Source of the DNA: an uncultured Peptococcaceae bacterium
GTDB taxonomy: Bacteria; Bacillota; Peptococcia; Peptococcales; Peptococcaceae
Direction of reading: 5' to 3'
Length of the DNA stretch: 7,655 nt
NCBI GenBank assembly: GCA_900556545.1
Contig: USPE01000085.1
Span: 1 to 7,655 of the forward strand
Shown here: positions 1 through 6,009 of the stretch, piece by piece
Numbering within the stretch: the stretch's first letter is position 1
Layout: each line of letters begins with the position of its first letter
The notes under the pieces: model-generated
Seen by the model: only the letters and a program-made list of their open reading frames with translations
Told to the model about the DNA's origin: nothing
Database searches by the model: none
Position numbers and translations under genes: made by a program

Positions 1-345
1 GGTGCACGTTCTGTCGAGGATCAGCAGCACCGTCTGACGGTCAGTGGTTTTGATGTCGCATCCGGTATGAAAAACCCGACCAGCGGCGACTTTTCTGTTA
101 TGCTCAACTCCGTATATGCGGCACAGCACCCACATCATTTCGTATACCGTGGTTACGAAGTGGAGACAAGCGGCAACCCGCTGACACATGTTGTTCTGCG
201 CGGCGCAGTCAGCAAACACGGTAACTCCACACAGAATTACCACTACGAAGATCTGATCCGTCTGTGTGACATGTACGAAAAAAGGGATCTTGTCAACCCG
301 GCAGCCGTTGTGGACGTAAACCATTCCAACTCCGGCAAAAAATAA
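1..345 (+). CDS. aroG: 3-deoxy-7-phosphoheptulonate (DAHP) synthase, class I AroG-type, fragment (both ends missing)
   Basis: The frame is open from base 1, so the gene starts left of the window. The family condenses phosphoenolpyruvate with erythrose 4-phosphate, the first step of the shikimate pathway, in the cytosol. Recognisable blocks in order are GARSVEDQQHR (codons 2-12 here are ARSVEDQQHR), matching the GAR..E.Q.HR block of E. coli AroG; SGMKNPTSGD, which holds the substrate-binding Lys of the FKNGTDG block; HVVLRG; and VVDVNHSNSGKK, matching the DFSHANS metal-ligand His block. The piece corresponds to roughly residues 163-275 of the 350-residue AroG. It stops at TAA (343-345) directly after GKK, where family members carry about 75 more residues including two further metal ligands (Glu302 and Asp326 in AroG). 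As it stands it could not be active. The stop falls at the junction with the opposing cca gene, so it is probably not the natural end. Family call is firm; paralogue letter is not. Confidence 0.85.
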   Translation, partial: GARSVEDQQHRLTVSGFDVASGMKNPTSGDFSVMLNSVYAAQHPHHFVYRGYEVETSGNPLTHVVLRGAVSKHGNSTQNYHYEDLIRLCDMYEKRDLVNPAAVVDVNHSNSGKK

Positions 346-1019
346 GGCAAACAATGCAGCCGCGCCAGCGTTTGCAGTCCATAAGCAGCCCAGGAGCTGG
401 TCAAAATTTTATCCAGTTCCACCTGAATGCGTTCCCGGGCAATCTGTTCCAGCAAATAGCTGTACTGACCAATGGCAGCTTCGGTTTCCTGCTCAAATTG
501 AAAATTCAACACACAGGCAAACCGCACTGCCCGCATAATCCGCAGGCCATCTTCCTGATATCGGCTGGCGGCATCTCCTACACAGCGAATGATGCCCTGC
601 TGCAAATCGGAGATCCCATCAAAATCATCCACAATCCCTGTCTGTGGATGATAGGCCAGAGCATTGATGGTAAAATCTCTGCGGCTTAAATCCTTTTGTA
701 AATCAGAGGTAAAAAATACTTCCTTGGGATGACGGTTATCTTCATACTCGCCATCAATCCGAAAGGTAGTAATTTCTACAGCCAGACCGCCCAGCAATAC
801 GGTGACGGTACCATGCTGCAATCCGGTCAAAATCACCTTATCCGCTTTAAAAAATTCCACCACCTGCTCCGGCAAAGCTTCGGTACAAATATCCCAATCC
901 TTGGGCTGCTTTCCCAATAAGCTGTCCCGCACGCATCCGCCCACTAAATAGGCCTGCAAATGGTGTTGTGAAAACCGTTCTAAAATTTCCCGGCATTGCC
1001 AGGGAATTTGTATTTGCAT
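243..1019 (-). CDS. cca: CCA tRNA nucleotidyltransferase, N-terminal catalytic part; C-terminus lost at a junction near 320-345
   Basis: The enzyme adds or repairs the 3' CCA of tRNA from CTP and ATP. Counting from the ATG at 1019, visible class II nucleotidyltransferase motifs are VGGCVRD (26-32), the metal-binding DWD (41-43), RRDFTINA (113-120), EDGLRIMRAVRFA (156-168) and RERIQVELDKILTS (195-208). Homology appears to run to about LPYFLPELE (residue 232, near base 324). The next 26 codons, to TAG at 243, are only the antisense of the DAHP synthase fragment. Family members are about 400-480 residues, so the tRNA-binding C-terminal half is missing. Start: four ATGs in a row (1028, 1025, 1022, 1019) follow an AAGG at 1029-1032. 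The last gives the best spacing (9 nt), 1022 is possible, and a GTG at 1043 lacks a site. A promoter lies at 1104-1132. cca is usually indispensable, so a real loss would be surprising. Confidence 0.85.
   Translation of the reverse strand: MQIQIPWQCREILERFSQHHLQAYLVGGCVRDSLLGKQPKDWDICTEALPEQVVEFFKADKVILTGLQHGTVTVLLGGLAVEITTFRIDGEYEDNRHPKEVFFTSDLQKDLSRRDFTINALAYHPQTGIVDDFDGISDLQQGIIRCVGDAASRYQEDGLRIMRAVRFACVLNFQFEQETEAAIGQYSYLLEQIARERIQVELDKILTSSWAAYGLQTLARLHCLPYFLPELEWFTSTTAAGLTRSLFSYMSHRRIRSS
318..345. other. Tail-to-tail junction of two truncated genes with overlapping homology
   Basis: Bases about 324-343 read as conserved sequence in both directions. On the plus strand they encode the SNSGKK end of the DAHP synthase fragment. 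On the minus strand they encode YFLPELE of cca. Left of this only the synthase makes sense, and right of it only cca does. The shared 15-20 bp behaves like microhomology at a breakpoint. Both genes lose their 3' parts here. The exact breakpoint cannot be fixed without intact relatives. Confidence 0.7.
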
Positions 1020-1099
1020 CATCATCATCCTTACTTTCTGCACTCAAATACTGTATGCATCATCATATCCAAAAAATTTTTACAAAAACATTATGCTGT

Positions 1100-1112
1100 T
1101 GTTATCATAACA
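1100..1112. promoter_or_regulatory. 13-bp palindrome over the cca -10 box (operator candidate)
   Basis: TGTTAT-C-ATAACA is a perfect 6-1-6 inverted repeat. It covers the predicted -10 box and initiation region of the cca promoter, where a bound repressor would block RNA polymerase. I cannot match it to a known regulator. In AT-rich DNA a 6-1-6 repeat can arise by chance. Confidence 0.3.
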
Positions 1113-1132
1113 GGAAACGGAAAAAATAACAA
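1104..1132 (-). promoter_or_regulatory. Sigma-A-like promoter of cca
   Basis: Read on the minus strand, the -35 box is TTGTTA (1127-1132), the spacer is 17 bp, and the -10 box is TATGAT (1104-1109). Transcription would begin near 1097, leaving a leader of about 80 nt before the cca ATG cluster. A 13-bp palindrome overlaps the -10 box. Confidence 0.55.
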
Positions 1133-1281
1133 ATATAAAATCATTTCACTACAGCATTGCCACGAATTATAGAAAAACTATTTACTTTTGCGGCAAAATC
1201 AGGTAGACTAATATGCAATTAGGCAATGGCACAAAATTATTCAGGCTATTGTGAAAAAATTATTTATTATGAAATGTTTTA

Positions 1282-1310
1282 TTGTAATTATACGAAAATT
1301 TTTATATAAT
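1282..1310 (+). promoter_or_regulatory. Sigma-A-like promoter of the phosphoribosyltransferase gene
   Basis: The -35 box is TTGTAA (1282-1287), the spacer is 17 bp, and the -10 box is a perfect TATAAT (1305-1310). A second TATAAT overlaps at 1310-1315 but would give a 22-bp spacer. Start of transcription near 1317 would leave a leader of about 80 nt before the ATG at 1396. Confidence 0.65.
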
Positions 1311-1320
1311 ATAATTACAA
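1282..1320. repeat. Perfect 11-bp inverted repeat enclosing the phosphoribosyltransferase promoter
   Basis: TTGTAATTATA (1282-1292) is repeated as its exact reverse complement TATAATTACAA (1310-1320) with 17 bp between. The left arm contains the -35 box. The right arm begins at the last base of the -10 box and covers the start region. The arm centres are 28 bp apart, between two and three helical turns. This layout suits two regulator half-sites across a promoter, but no regulator can be named from the sequence. Confidence 0.5.
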
Positions 1321-1395
1321 GTAACGTTCTTATATAAATTCCATTCTATATTGGAACAAAATATTATTACAACATTATAACTGGAGGGCATTATT

Positions 1396-2001
1396 ATGAA
1401 ACTACATCGTTATTTCTATCCAGATGGAAACTTTGAATTACTGTTCTTATGTGACTATTATCCTGTAGACATGTACAAACAGGATTTCTATAATCATAAC
1501 TGCAGCCGTCTGCTGAACTTCCGCCAGAATATCAGCGACTCTTTGGACTACATCCGCGGTTATCTGTACAACGATCCGTACTGGCAGAGATTAACACAGG
1601 AATTAGAAGGGGAAGACGTACACGTTTATGCGTTCCCATCCTGCACCATTGACAACTTTAAGTCCGGTCTATATCCATTGGTAGAGGATTTGTGCCGCGC
1701 CAACGAATCTTTCTTTGATGCTGCAAAATGTCTGGTTCGTACCAGAACTCTGGAAAGCGAAGAAAAAGTATCCGGTCATATGGCAACCATCGAAAAATCC
1801 CGCTGCTGTGAAATTACCGACGAATCCATCGCTATTTTGTTTGATGATGTAACTACAAACGGCGCTTCTTTAAAAGCTGGTCATGATATTTTAAAAGCTG
1901 CCGGTTACAAAACGATTATTTGTATTGCTATCGCTAAAGTATATCATCCGGAAGAAGAAAGCGAAGATATTGAAGCACCTGTTTTGAAAAAAGAAGACTA
2001 A
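1396..2001 (+). CDS. ComF-like phosphoribosyltransferase-domain protein, 201 aa
   Basis: The clear motif is the PRPP-binding loop: IAILFDDVTTNGAS at about residues 145-158, a hydrophobic strand, two acidic residues, then TTxGAS. It is preceded by LVRTRTLESEEKVSG (113-127), resembling the R.R.t.sQ..ls segment of ComF proteins, and followed by a helix and strand (LKAAGYKTIICIAIAK) as in type I phosphoribosyltransferases. The ComF N-terminal zinc-finger cysteines are absent. Instead the first 110 residues are aromatic-rich (YFYPDGNFELLFLCDYYPVD) and unfamiliar. The tail is acidic and charged. The canonical loop is usually DDVxTTGxT; here Asn replaces one Thr (TTNGAS). Start ATG has a GGAGGG site 7 nt upstream (1383-1388). 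It is a single-gene unit with its own promoter and terminator. Substrate is unknown: it could be a salvage enzyme, a regulator, or a degenerate non-catalytic member. Confidence 0.75.
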   Translation: MKLHRYFYPDGNFELLFLCDYYPVDMYKQDFYNHNCSRLLNFRQNISDSLDYIRGYLYNDPYWQRLTQELEGEDVHVYAFPSCTIDNFKSGLYPLVEDLCRANESFFDAAKCLVRTRTLESEEKVSGHMATIEKSRCCEITDESIAILFDDVTTNGASLKAGHDILKAAGYKTIICIAIAKVYHPEEESEDIEAPVLKKED

Positions 2002-2013
2002 TTCTTTTATTTA

Positions 2014-2032
2014 CCAAAGAAATCTTCTTTGG
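2014..2032 (+). terminator. Small hairpin just after the phosphoribosyltransferase stop
   Basis: CCAAAGAA and TTCTTTGG form a perfect 8-bp stem with a 3-nt loop, 12 nt after the stop codon. The trailing CCGTTTTA is a poor T-tract, so on its own it is a weak terminator. It may protect the 3' end or back up the stronger hairpin that follows. Confidence 0.35.
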
Positions 2033-2045
2033 CCGTTTTACCAAT

Positions 2046-2087
2046 AAAAAACTGCCGTACACGCTATTTGCTGTGCGGCAGTTTTTT
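2046..2087. terminator. Strong bidirectional rho-independent terminator
   Basis: Two 16-base arms (2046-2061 and 2072-2087), built on AAAAAACTGCCG and CGGCAGTTTTTT with one G-U pair, enclose a 10-nt loop. A T-run closes the stem in either direction. It sits between two converging genes, 45 nt after the plus-strand stop and 56 nt after the minus-strand stop, so it can end both transcripts. Confidence 0.85.
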
Positions 2088-2142
2088 CTATTATATTTTT
2101 ATTATGTTCCTATTTTTATTTTTGCACCAGCATAACTTGCTT

Positions 2143-4773
2143 TTACCGCAGCTGATATTTGCGGGAAACTGAATAAACGGTGTTGACTGTACCGCCGTCC
2201 TGCTCCAAATCGATACCCTGCTCCTTGGCATCCTCAATGGCTGAAAAAATAGAACTGACAGCAATCAAGCGGCTGTATATCTCGTTTTCTTTGCCATCAA
2301 AGACTCCATACTCCAAGCCCCAAAACATGGCCTGCTGTATAATGGTATAACTATAAAGCTGCTGGCGATAGACGGTGAGGATTTCTCCCTCTCTGTCCAA
2401 TGTCAGCAATTCGGGATAGGTGATTTTATCAAAGGCATGTTCTGCGCAAATTTCCGGCAGGAACAAGAACAATTCTTCGGCTAAGATATCACCCTGCGCC
2501 CCTTCCTGCAGCCGTTCCAATACCATATCATAATCTTCTTCTAAGAAAATTTCGGCAGCCTGCCAGGTTAAGCGGCACAATTGCTGCTGGGTATAAGGAT
2601 ACGCTTGCCAGGTATCTGCCTGCTGCTGTAAGAAAACAACCTGCTTTTGCACCACAAAGCCTTTGGCATCCCATACCTGCACCAAATCTTCAATCTGTTG
2701 GCTGATTTCCGCGCACTCTATATGATTCAGCCGGCAAACGCCCGTTTTTATCTCCTCTGTTTTTGCACCATAAAACTCAATATAACAAACCTTCTGATTT
2801 CCCAGTCGTTTTATGATCTCATCCTGGAATAAGCTCCAATAATCTAAAGGTTCCTTCATCGACGTATGGGAACGCCCCGAATAGCAATTCCAAACATGCT
2901 CTTTCCCTGCAAATTCTGACCGCACAGTACTTTCTTCCGGCATACCAAACAAATGAAAAAAAACAGGAGCGATCATTTCCAAAAAACTTTCTGCCGCCAT
3001 CTTTAACGCATCCTGCGGCGCGGCGCCCAATCCGGTTGCCTGCTCAATAATTATGCGATCCCATTGGGGGTGGGCCAACAAAAAATCCACCGACGCAGTG
3101 GTTCTTTTCATTTCTGTTACCAAGGGTGTAATGGTTAGCTGCCATTGGGGCAGATACAAATGTTCCCCTTCAACAATTGTTTCCACCATAAAATTTTTGT
3201 GCAGTTCATGATGCAGCAGATATTGCTGCGCTCCCCAATCTGTCAGCAAAGTTTCTTCTTCTTCTTGTTTTTTTGCAAAAACAGCCGGCTGCGGCAAATC
3301 ATCGCACAAAGAAAAATAACGGCCATTTTTACGAAATTCGCAAATACCGGCTTCTTTTAACTGATACAAACCGATATAACTTGCCATCACCTGTTTTGTC
3401 AGCTGAATAAATTGCTCTAAATTGTAACACACACAATCCAGGTAACAATAGTGATAACCGGAGGCACCGCCAACACATTCCCCTACAGCAAATTTTGTTT
3501 CACTTAATTTCTGACTCAACTCTTTTTCTATTTCGCCCCGCACATTGATCCATTCTTCCTGAGCAATGGTTTCACAGGAATAAAAAACAAACACCCATAC
3601 CATACCATCTAGTGCCGCATCCTCAAAAAGAAAGGTATCGTTCATATAGTAGCTGTTTAATATCGGAAGGGCTGCTGCCGATATGCTTCCGGCAAATACG
3701 TCCTCCCGCAGCCCCCAGTCTTCATATTCAGAATGCATATCATAGGTTGTAAACAGCCCCAGCGGGTCATTTTGCGGCGATAATGTCCCATCTGCCTGCA
3801 ATTCAGCCAGAAAACTGTTCAAGGCGTCCAGCGTCATCGAAAAATCATTCTCAGGCAGCTCTAATATCTGTACATAGCCCAAATTGGCAATTACAGAAAG
3901 TTCTCCGATACATTGGTTTAATAGCTGATGCAAAAAAGTATAGGCATCATTTTGCTCTACCAACAAAAACGCCTCATGATAGCAGGTAATTCCCACTCTG
4001 CCGTCTTGCAGCAGTTGCGGCCAAACCTGTATTTGCGCTGGAGATAACAGATATTCTCCGATAGCCGCTTTTATTTGCTCCGGTTCTTCCGCCGGAAGCT
4101 GTCCCACAATAAAATCCCAATATTCCATGAGCGATTCCGGCGCCCGCATCTGCCAGCAAACCATTCCATAAAGGGTGGTGCGATTGCCATCGGGCGACAA
4201 AATAAGCTGATAGCGCCCTTCCCATTGTTCTAAATAGAAAACAGGCATACGGAATACATTTTTCAGAAGTTCATTTACATACTGCCGCACTGCAGCAGGA
4301 TCAGCCTGTTGTTCCATCATGTCACGCACAATGGCTTCCTGCTCCGCAAACAAATCCCAAAAATCATCGACACGCTGCTGAAAGGGCAAATCCATTTGCT
4401 GCCACAGCATATGTTCCTGGCATTGCAGCAGCAGTTCTCTGGCCGCTGTATCCTCCGGTGTCAGCTGCAATAACAGATCCACAGCAGTCAATGCTTCTGC
4501 ATACCGCTGCAAACTATATAAAACACGACTATATACAGAGTACCACTTGGCCTGTTTACGTGCCTTTGGCGCAATCTGTTTTAATGCACGCAGCGCCTCC
4601 TTGTCCATTTTTTTGGCATGCAACGCCTCTGCCAGCAAACACAATACATCGGCATTTCTTTCAGCTTCTGACAGATGTATAATTTTCTGTATGGTTTTTT
4701 CATACTCGCCTTGCCGATTCCAATGTTCTAATTGCTTTAGAAACATCTCGTTATCCTTCATTGTTTCCTGCAT
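2143..4773 (-). CDS. Large TPR-like protein with a DUF6348-like region, 876 aa, function unknown
   Basis: I recognise parts but not a function. There is no signal peptide or membrane helix, so it should be cytosolic; it is rich in Glu, Gln and Leu. Residues about 9-122 form three TPR-like helical hairpins (FLKQLEHWNRQGEYEKTIQKI; LLAEALHAKKMDKEALRAL; VYSRVLYSLQRYAEALTAVD). Next come a linker with PFQQRVDDFWDLFAEQE (about 130-146) and a long mixed alpha/beta region. Residues about 525-640 resemble DUF6348 proteins: an ATGLGAAPQDALKMAAESF block, then FFHLFG, then a Trp-containing strand. A conserved-looking C-terminal block is near 760-850 (LFLFLPEICAEHAF; YRQQLYSYTIIQQAMF). An upstream in-frame ATG at 4815 has no ribosome site and lies in the terminator flank, so the ATG at 4773 is preferred. 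The next ATG, at 4761, is possible. It lies directly downstream of the DUF4261 gene on the same strand. Confidence 0.7.
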   Translation of the reverse strand: MQETMKDNEMFLKQLEHWNRQGEYEKTIQKIIHLSEAERNADVLCLLAEALHAKKMDKEALRALKQIAPKARKQAKWYSVYSRVLYSLQRYAEALTAVDLLLQLTPEDTAARELLLQCQEHMLWQQMDLPFQQRVDDFWDLFAEQEAIVRDMMEQQADPAAVRQYVNELLKNVFRMPVFYLEQWEGRYQLILSPDGNRTTLYGMVCWQMRAPESLMEYWDFIVGQLPAEEPEQIKAAIGEYLLSPAQIQVWPQLLQDGRVGITCYHEAFLLVEQNDAYTFLHQLLNQCIGELSVIANLGYVQILELPENDFSMTLDALNSFLAELQADGTLSPQNDPLGLFTTYDMHSEYEDWGLREDVFAGSISAAALPILNSYYMNDTFLFEDAALDGMVWVFVFYSCETIAQEEWINVRGEIEKELSQKLSETKFAVGECVGGASGYHYCYLDCVCYNLEQFIQLTKQVMASYIGLYQLKEAGICEFRKNGRYFSLCDDLPQPAVFAKKQEEEETLLTDWGAQQYLLHHELHKNFMVETIVEGEHLYLPQWQLTITPLVTEMKRTTASVDFLLAHPQWDRIIIEQATGLGAAPQDALKMAAESFLEMIAPVFFHLFGMPEESTVRSEFAGKEHVWNCYSGRSHTSMKEPLDYWSLFQDEIIKRLGNQKVCYIEFYGAKTEEIKTGVCRLNHIECAEISQQIEDLVQVWDAKGFVVQKQVVFLQQQADTWQAYPYTQQQLCRLTWQAAEIFLEEDYDMVLERLQEGAQGDILAEELFLFLPEICAEHAFDKITYPELLTLDREGEILTVYRQQLYSYTIIQQAMFWGLEYGVFDGKENEIYSRLIAVSSIFSAIEDAKEQGIDLEQDGGTVNTVYSVSRKYQLR

Positions 4774-4783
4774 CCTGAAAAAA

Positions 4784-4792
4784 CTCTCTCCT
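4784..4792 (-). promoter_or_regulatory. Ribosome binding site that decides the start of the 876-aa gene
   Basis: On the minus strand AGGAGAGAG ends 10 nt before the ATG at 4773. No similar site precedes the in-frame ATG at 4815, so the first 14 codons of the longer reading are probably untranslated leader. Confidence 0.6.
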
Positions 4793-4818
4793 AATAAAAT
4801 AAATATGCATAACAACAG

Positions 4819-4853
4819 AAAAAGGCAGTGCTGCCTGTACAGACCTGCCTTTT
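4819..4853 (-). terminator. Terminator between the DUF4261 gene and the 876-aa gene
   Basis: On the minus strand AAAAGGCAG (from 4853) pairs with CTGCCTTTT (to 4820), followed by a T-run and a T-rich stretch, 4 nt after the DUF4261 stop. The 16-nt loop contains a second AGGCAG (4831-4836) that can pair with the same CTGCCT arm, giving a tighter alternative hairpin that also ends in T's. Either form should terminate at least part of the transcription heading into the downstream gene. Confidence 0.7.
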
Positions 4854-4857
4854 AGAC

Positions 4858-5748
4858 TTAATAAGCAATCTGAATGCTGTGTCCTTCCACCGCAACGCCG
4901 TCTCCCCGCTTCATTTGCAGCTTCTGTTCTGCATGAAATCCAATGGTATCTCCATGACGCAAAGTGCGGTCCCCTTCCAGCACGTAATAGGCTGCATTAT
5001 ACAGAAATTCTCTGATATCTTCCAGACTTTGCTTACTATTTACTATTTCCAGCTCATCTTTACCAAAGGCATCCATGCCGATGGTATAACCATGATTTCC
5101 TGCTTCATTCTGGTACAGACCAAAGTAAATCCAGTTTTGCACCGGAAGTTCGCCCTGTTCCATTTCTGCGGTAATTTCCTGATAAGCTGCCGGTTCCAGC
5201 ACTGTACCGGAAGTATATACCCCAATAGCATTTGCGGCTTCCAAACAGGAAGAAATGATTTTTACGTAGGTTTTCCCTGCCTCCGTCGGTGTCATCACAT
5301 GGGGCAGCACAGCCACCATTAAATGGGCCACATGCTGCTTTGTAACCTCTACTGCATCTTTCCACAAATAATTGCTGGCTGCAAAACGCTCAGCCTCTCC
5401 ATCAGGCACCGGCGTTGGTGTATAACCGATTACAACCATAGCGCCCGGTATATCAAATACCAGATTTCCATCCTGAATTTCAGGCTCTGTCAATACATCT
5501 ACAGATTCTTCCGCCAATAACTGATCAAACCAATCGCCGGTCTCTCCGCCTTCTACGATAATCTCATCTGTTTGAGCAGAAACCGGTTCAATGCCCCATC
5601 GCTGCTTTAACCGCTGTTTTAACGCCAACAAGTCATATTGGGCATGATTCAGCAAAACAAAACCGCAAAAACTTCCTGTATAATTTCTTTTTTCTGCAGC
5701 ACTGTGTTCTTCTGTCAAAACGGCCGCTGCCTCGTCCAATCGTTTCAT
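4858..5748 (-). CDS. DUF4261 domain-containing protein, 296 aa
   Basis: The last 78 residues or so (about 218-296) match what I know of DUF4261: NHGYTIGMDAFGKDELEI, then REFLYNAAYYVLEGDRTLRHG, DTIGFHAEQKL and a terminal GHSIQIAY. Upstream blocks also look typical of full-length relatives: GFVLLNHAQYDL near the N-terminus (about 29-40), PTPVPDGEAE and NYLWKDAVEV, VAHLMVAVLPH, GVYTSGTVLEP, and ELPVQNWIYFGLY. There is no signal peptide, transmembrane helix or recognisable catalytic motif, so it is probably a cytosolic protein of unknown role. The ATG at 5748 is chosen because AGAGGA lies 6 nt upstream; the longer reading from a TTG at 5787 has no site. Neighbours are the 876-aa TPR protein 84 nt downstream on the same strand, separated by a terminator, and a secreted GDPD protein upstream. 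Confidence 0.8.
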   Translation of the reverse strand: MKRLDEAAAVLTEEHSAAEKRNYTGSFCGFVLLNHAQYDLLALKQRLKQRWGIEPVSAQTDEIIVEGGETGDWFDQLLAEESVDVLTEPEIQDGNLVFDIPGAMVVIGYTPTPVPDGEAERFAASNYLWKDAVEVTKQHVAHLMVAVLPHVMTPTEAGKTYVKIISSCLEAANAIGVYTSGTVLEPAAYQEITAEMEQGELPVQNWIYFGLYQNEAGNHGYTIGMDAFGKDELEIVNSKQSLEDIREFLYNAAYYVLEGDRTLRHGDTIGFHAEQKLQMKRGDGVAVEGHSIQIAY

Positions 5749-5754
5749 ACTGAT

Positions 5755-5760
5755 TCCTCT
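5755..5760 (-). promoter_or_regulatory. Ribosome binding site that decides the DUF4261 start
   Basis: AGAGGA on the minus strand, 6 nt before the ATG at 5748. It supports that start over the in-frame TTG at 5787. Confidence 0.65.
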
Positions 5761-5825
5761 TTTCCTGTAGTCTTTACAAAAACCCAACCGTTCATCGTTA
5801 TTTTACAAAGTGCCTCTTAGCACCC

Positions 5826-5838
5826 TGATGATTCATCA
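5826..5838. promoter_or_regulatory. 13-bp palindrome in the DUF4261 leader (operator candidate)
   Basis: TGATGA-T-TCATCA is a perfect 6-1-6 inverted repeat. It lies about 10-20 bp downstream of the predicted transcription start of the DUF4261 gene and about 80 bp before its start codon. This position suits a repressor roadblock or a short RNA hairpin. The regulator is unknown, and chance occurrence is possible. Confidence 0.3.
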
Positions 5839-5853
5839 AGTAACAATATGCTC

Positions 5854-5882
5854 ATGTTAGCACACTGTTCCCATCTTTGCAA
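5854..5882 (-). promoter_or_regulatory. Probable promoter of the DUF4261 gene
   Basis: On the minus strand, -35 TTGCAA (5877-5882), a 17-bp spacer and -10 TAACAT (5854-5859) each match 4 of 6 consensus bases. It lies after the terminator of the upstream GDPD gene, so the DUF4261 gene probably starts its own transcript, with a leader of about 100 nt. Confidence 0.4.
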
Positions 5883-5898
5883 TAATAACCTGCACAAA

Positions 5899-5930
5899 AT
5901 AAAAACGGCCCTGCAAAAGCCTGACCGTTT
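5899..5930 (-). terminator. Rho-independent terminator of the GDPD-like gene
   Basis: On the minus strand AAACGGTCAGGC and GCAGGGCCGTTT pair across a TTTT loop, giving a 12-position stem with two central mismatches and one G-U pair. A T-rich tail (TTTTTATTTT overall) follows. It begins about 80 nt after the stop codon at 6010. Confidence 0.7.
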
Positions 5931-6009
5931 GACGCAAGATAAAATCTGTGCAAAGCAGAATATGCTGCTGCAATTCATCTTGTCATTGCTGATATTCTTA
6001 CTGATAGTC

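Larger units (their letters stand above)
1020..1395. other. AT-rich divergent intergenic region between cca and the phosphoribosyltransferase gene
   Basis: This gap holds no coding sequence that I can support. It contains the two outward-facing promoters listed separately, each overlapped by a perfect inverted repeat. The middle also has two short dyads: TTTTGC-G-GCAAAA at about 1187-1199 and CTAAT-5-ATTAG at 1208-1222. No tRNA, riboswitch or small-RNA fold is recognisable. Confidence 0.6.

Noticed and set aside
1..345. Transfer of the DAHP synthase fragment from a different genome, suggested by its abrupt end
   Set aside because: By rough hand count its GC (about 53%) is close to that of the neighbouring cca segment, so base composition gives no support for a foreign origin. 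The same genome joined in inverted orientation is equally likely.
354..689. 111-codon plus-strand reading frame opposite cca
   Set aside because: The minus strand here carries well-conserved nucleotidyltransferase motifs. The plus-strand product is a shadow with no recognisable features.
1208..1222. CTAAT-ATGCA-ATTAG dyad in the intergenic gap as a regulatory hairpin
   Set aside because: A five-base AT-rich stem is within chance expectation for such a region and does not line up with either promoter.
3252..3274. Seven-A run in frame as A_AAA_AAA followed by four GAA codons, a possible slippery frameshift site
   Set aside because: A -1 shift would reach a stop within about 20 codons, no stimulatory hairpin is apparent, and the zero frame continues with normal protein. 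It is most simply a KKQEEEE linker.
4774..4815. Longer N-terminus of the 876-aa protein (a hydrophobic MLCIFILLGE stretch that could pass for a signal peptide)
   Set aside because: There is no ribosome site before the ATG at 4815, which sits in the tail of the upstream terminator. AGGAGAGAG instead points to the ATG at 4773.
4828..5322. 164-codon plus-strand reading frame opposite the DUF4261 gene
   Set aside because: It is antisense to a gene with clear family motifs, begins inside a terminator hairpin and has no ribosome site.
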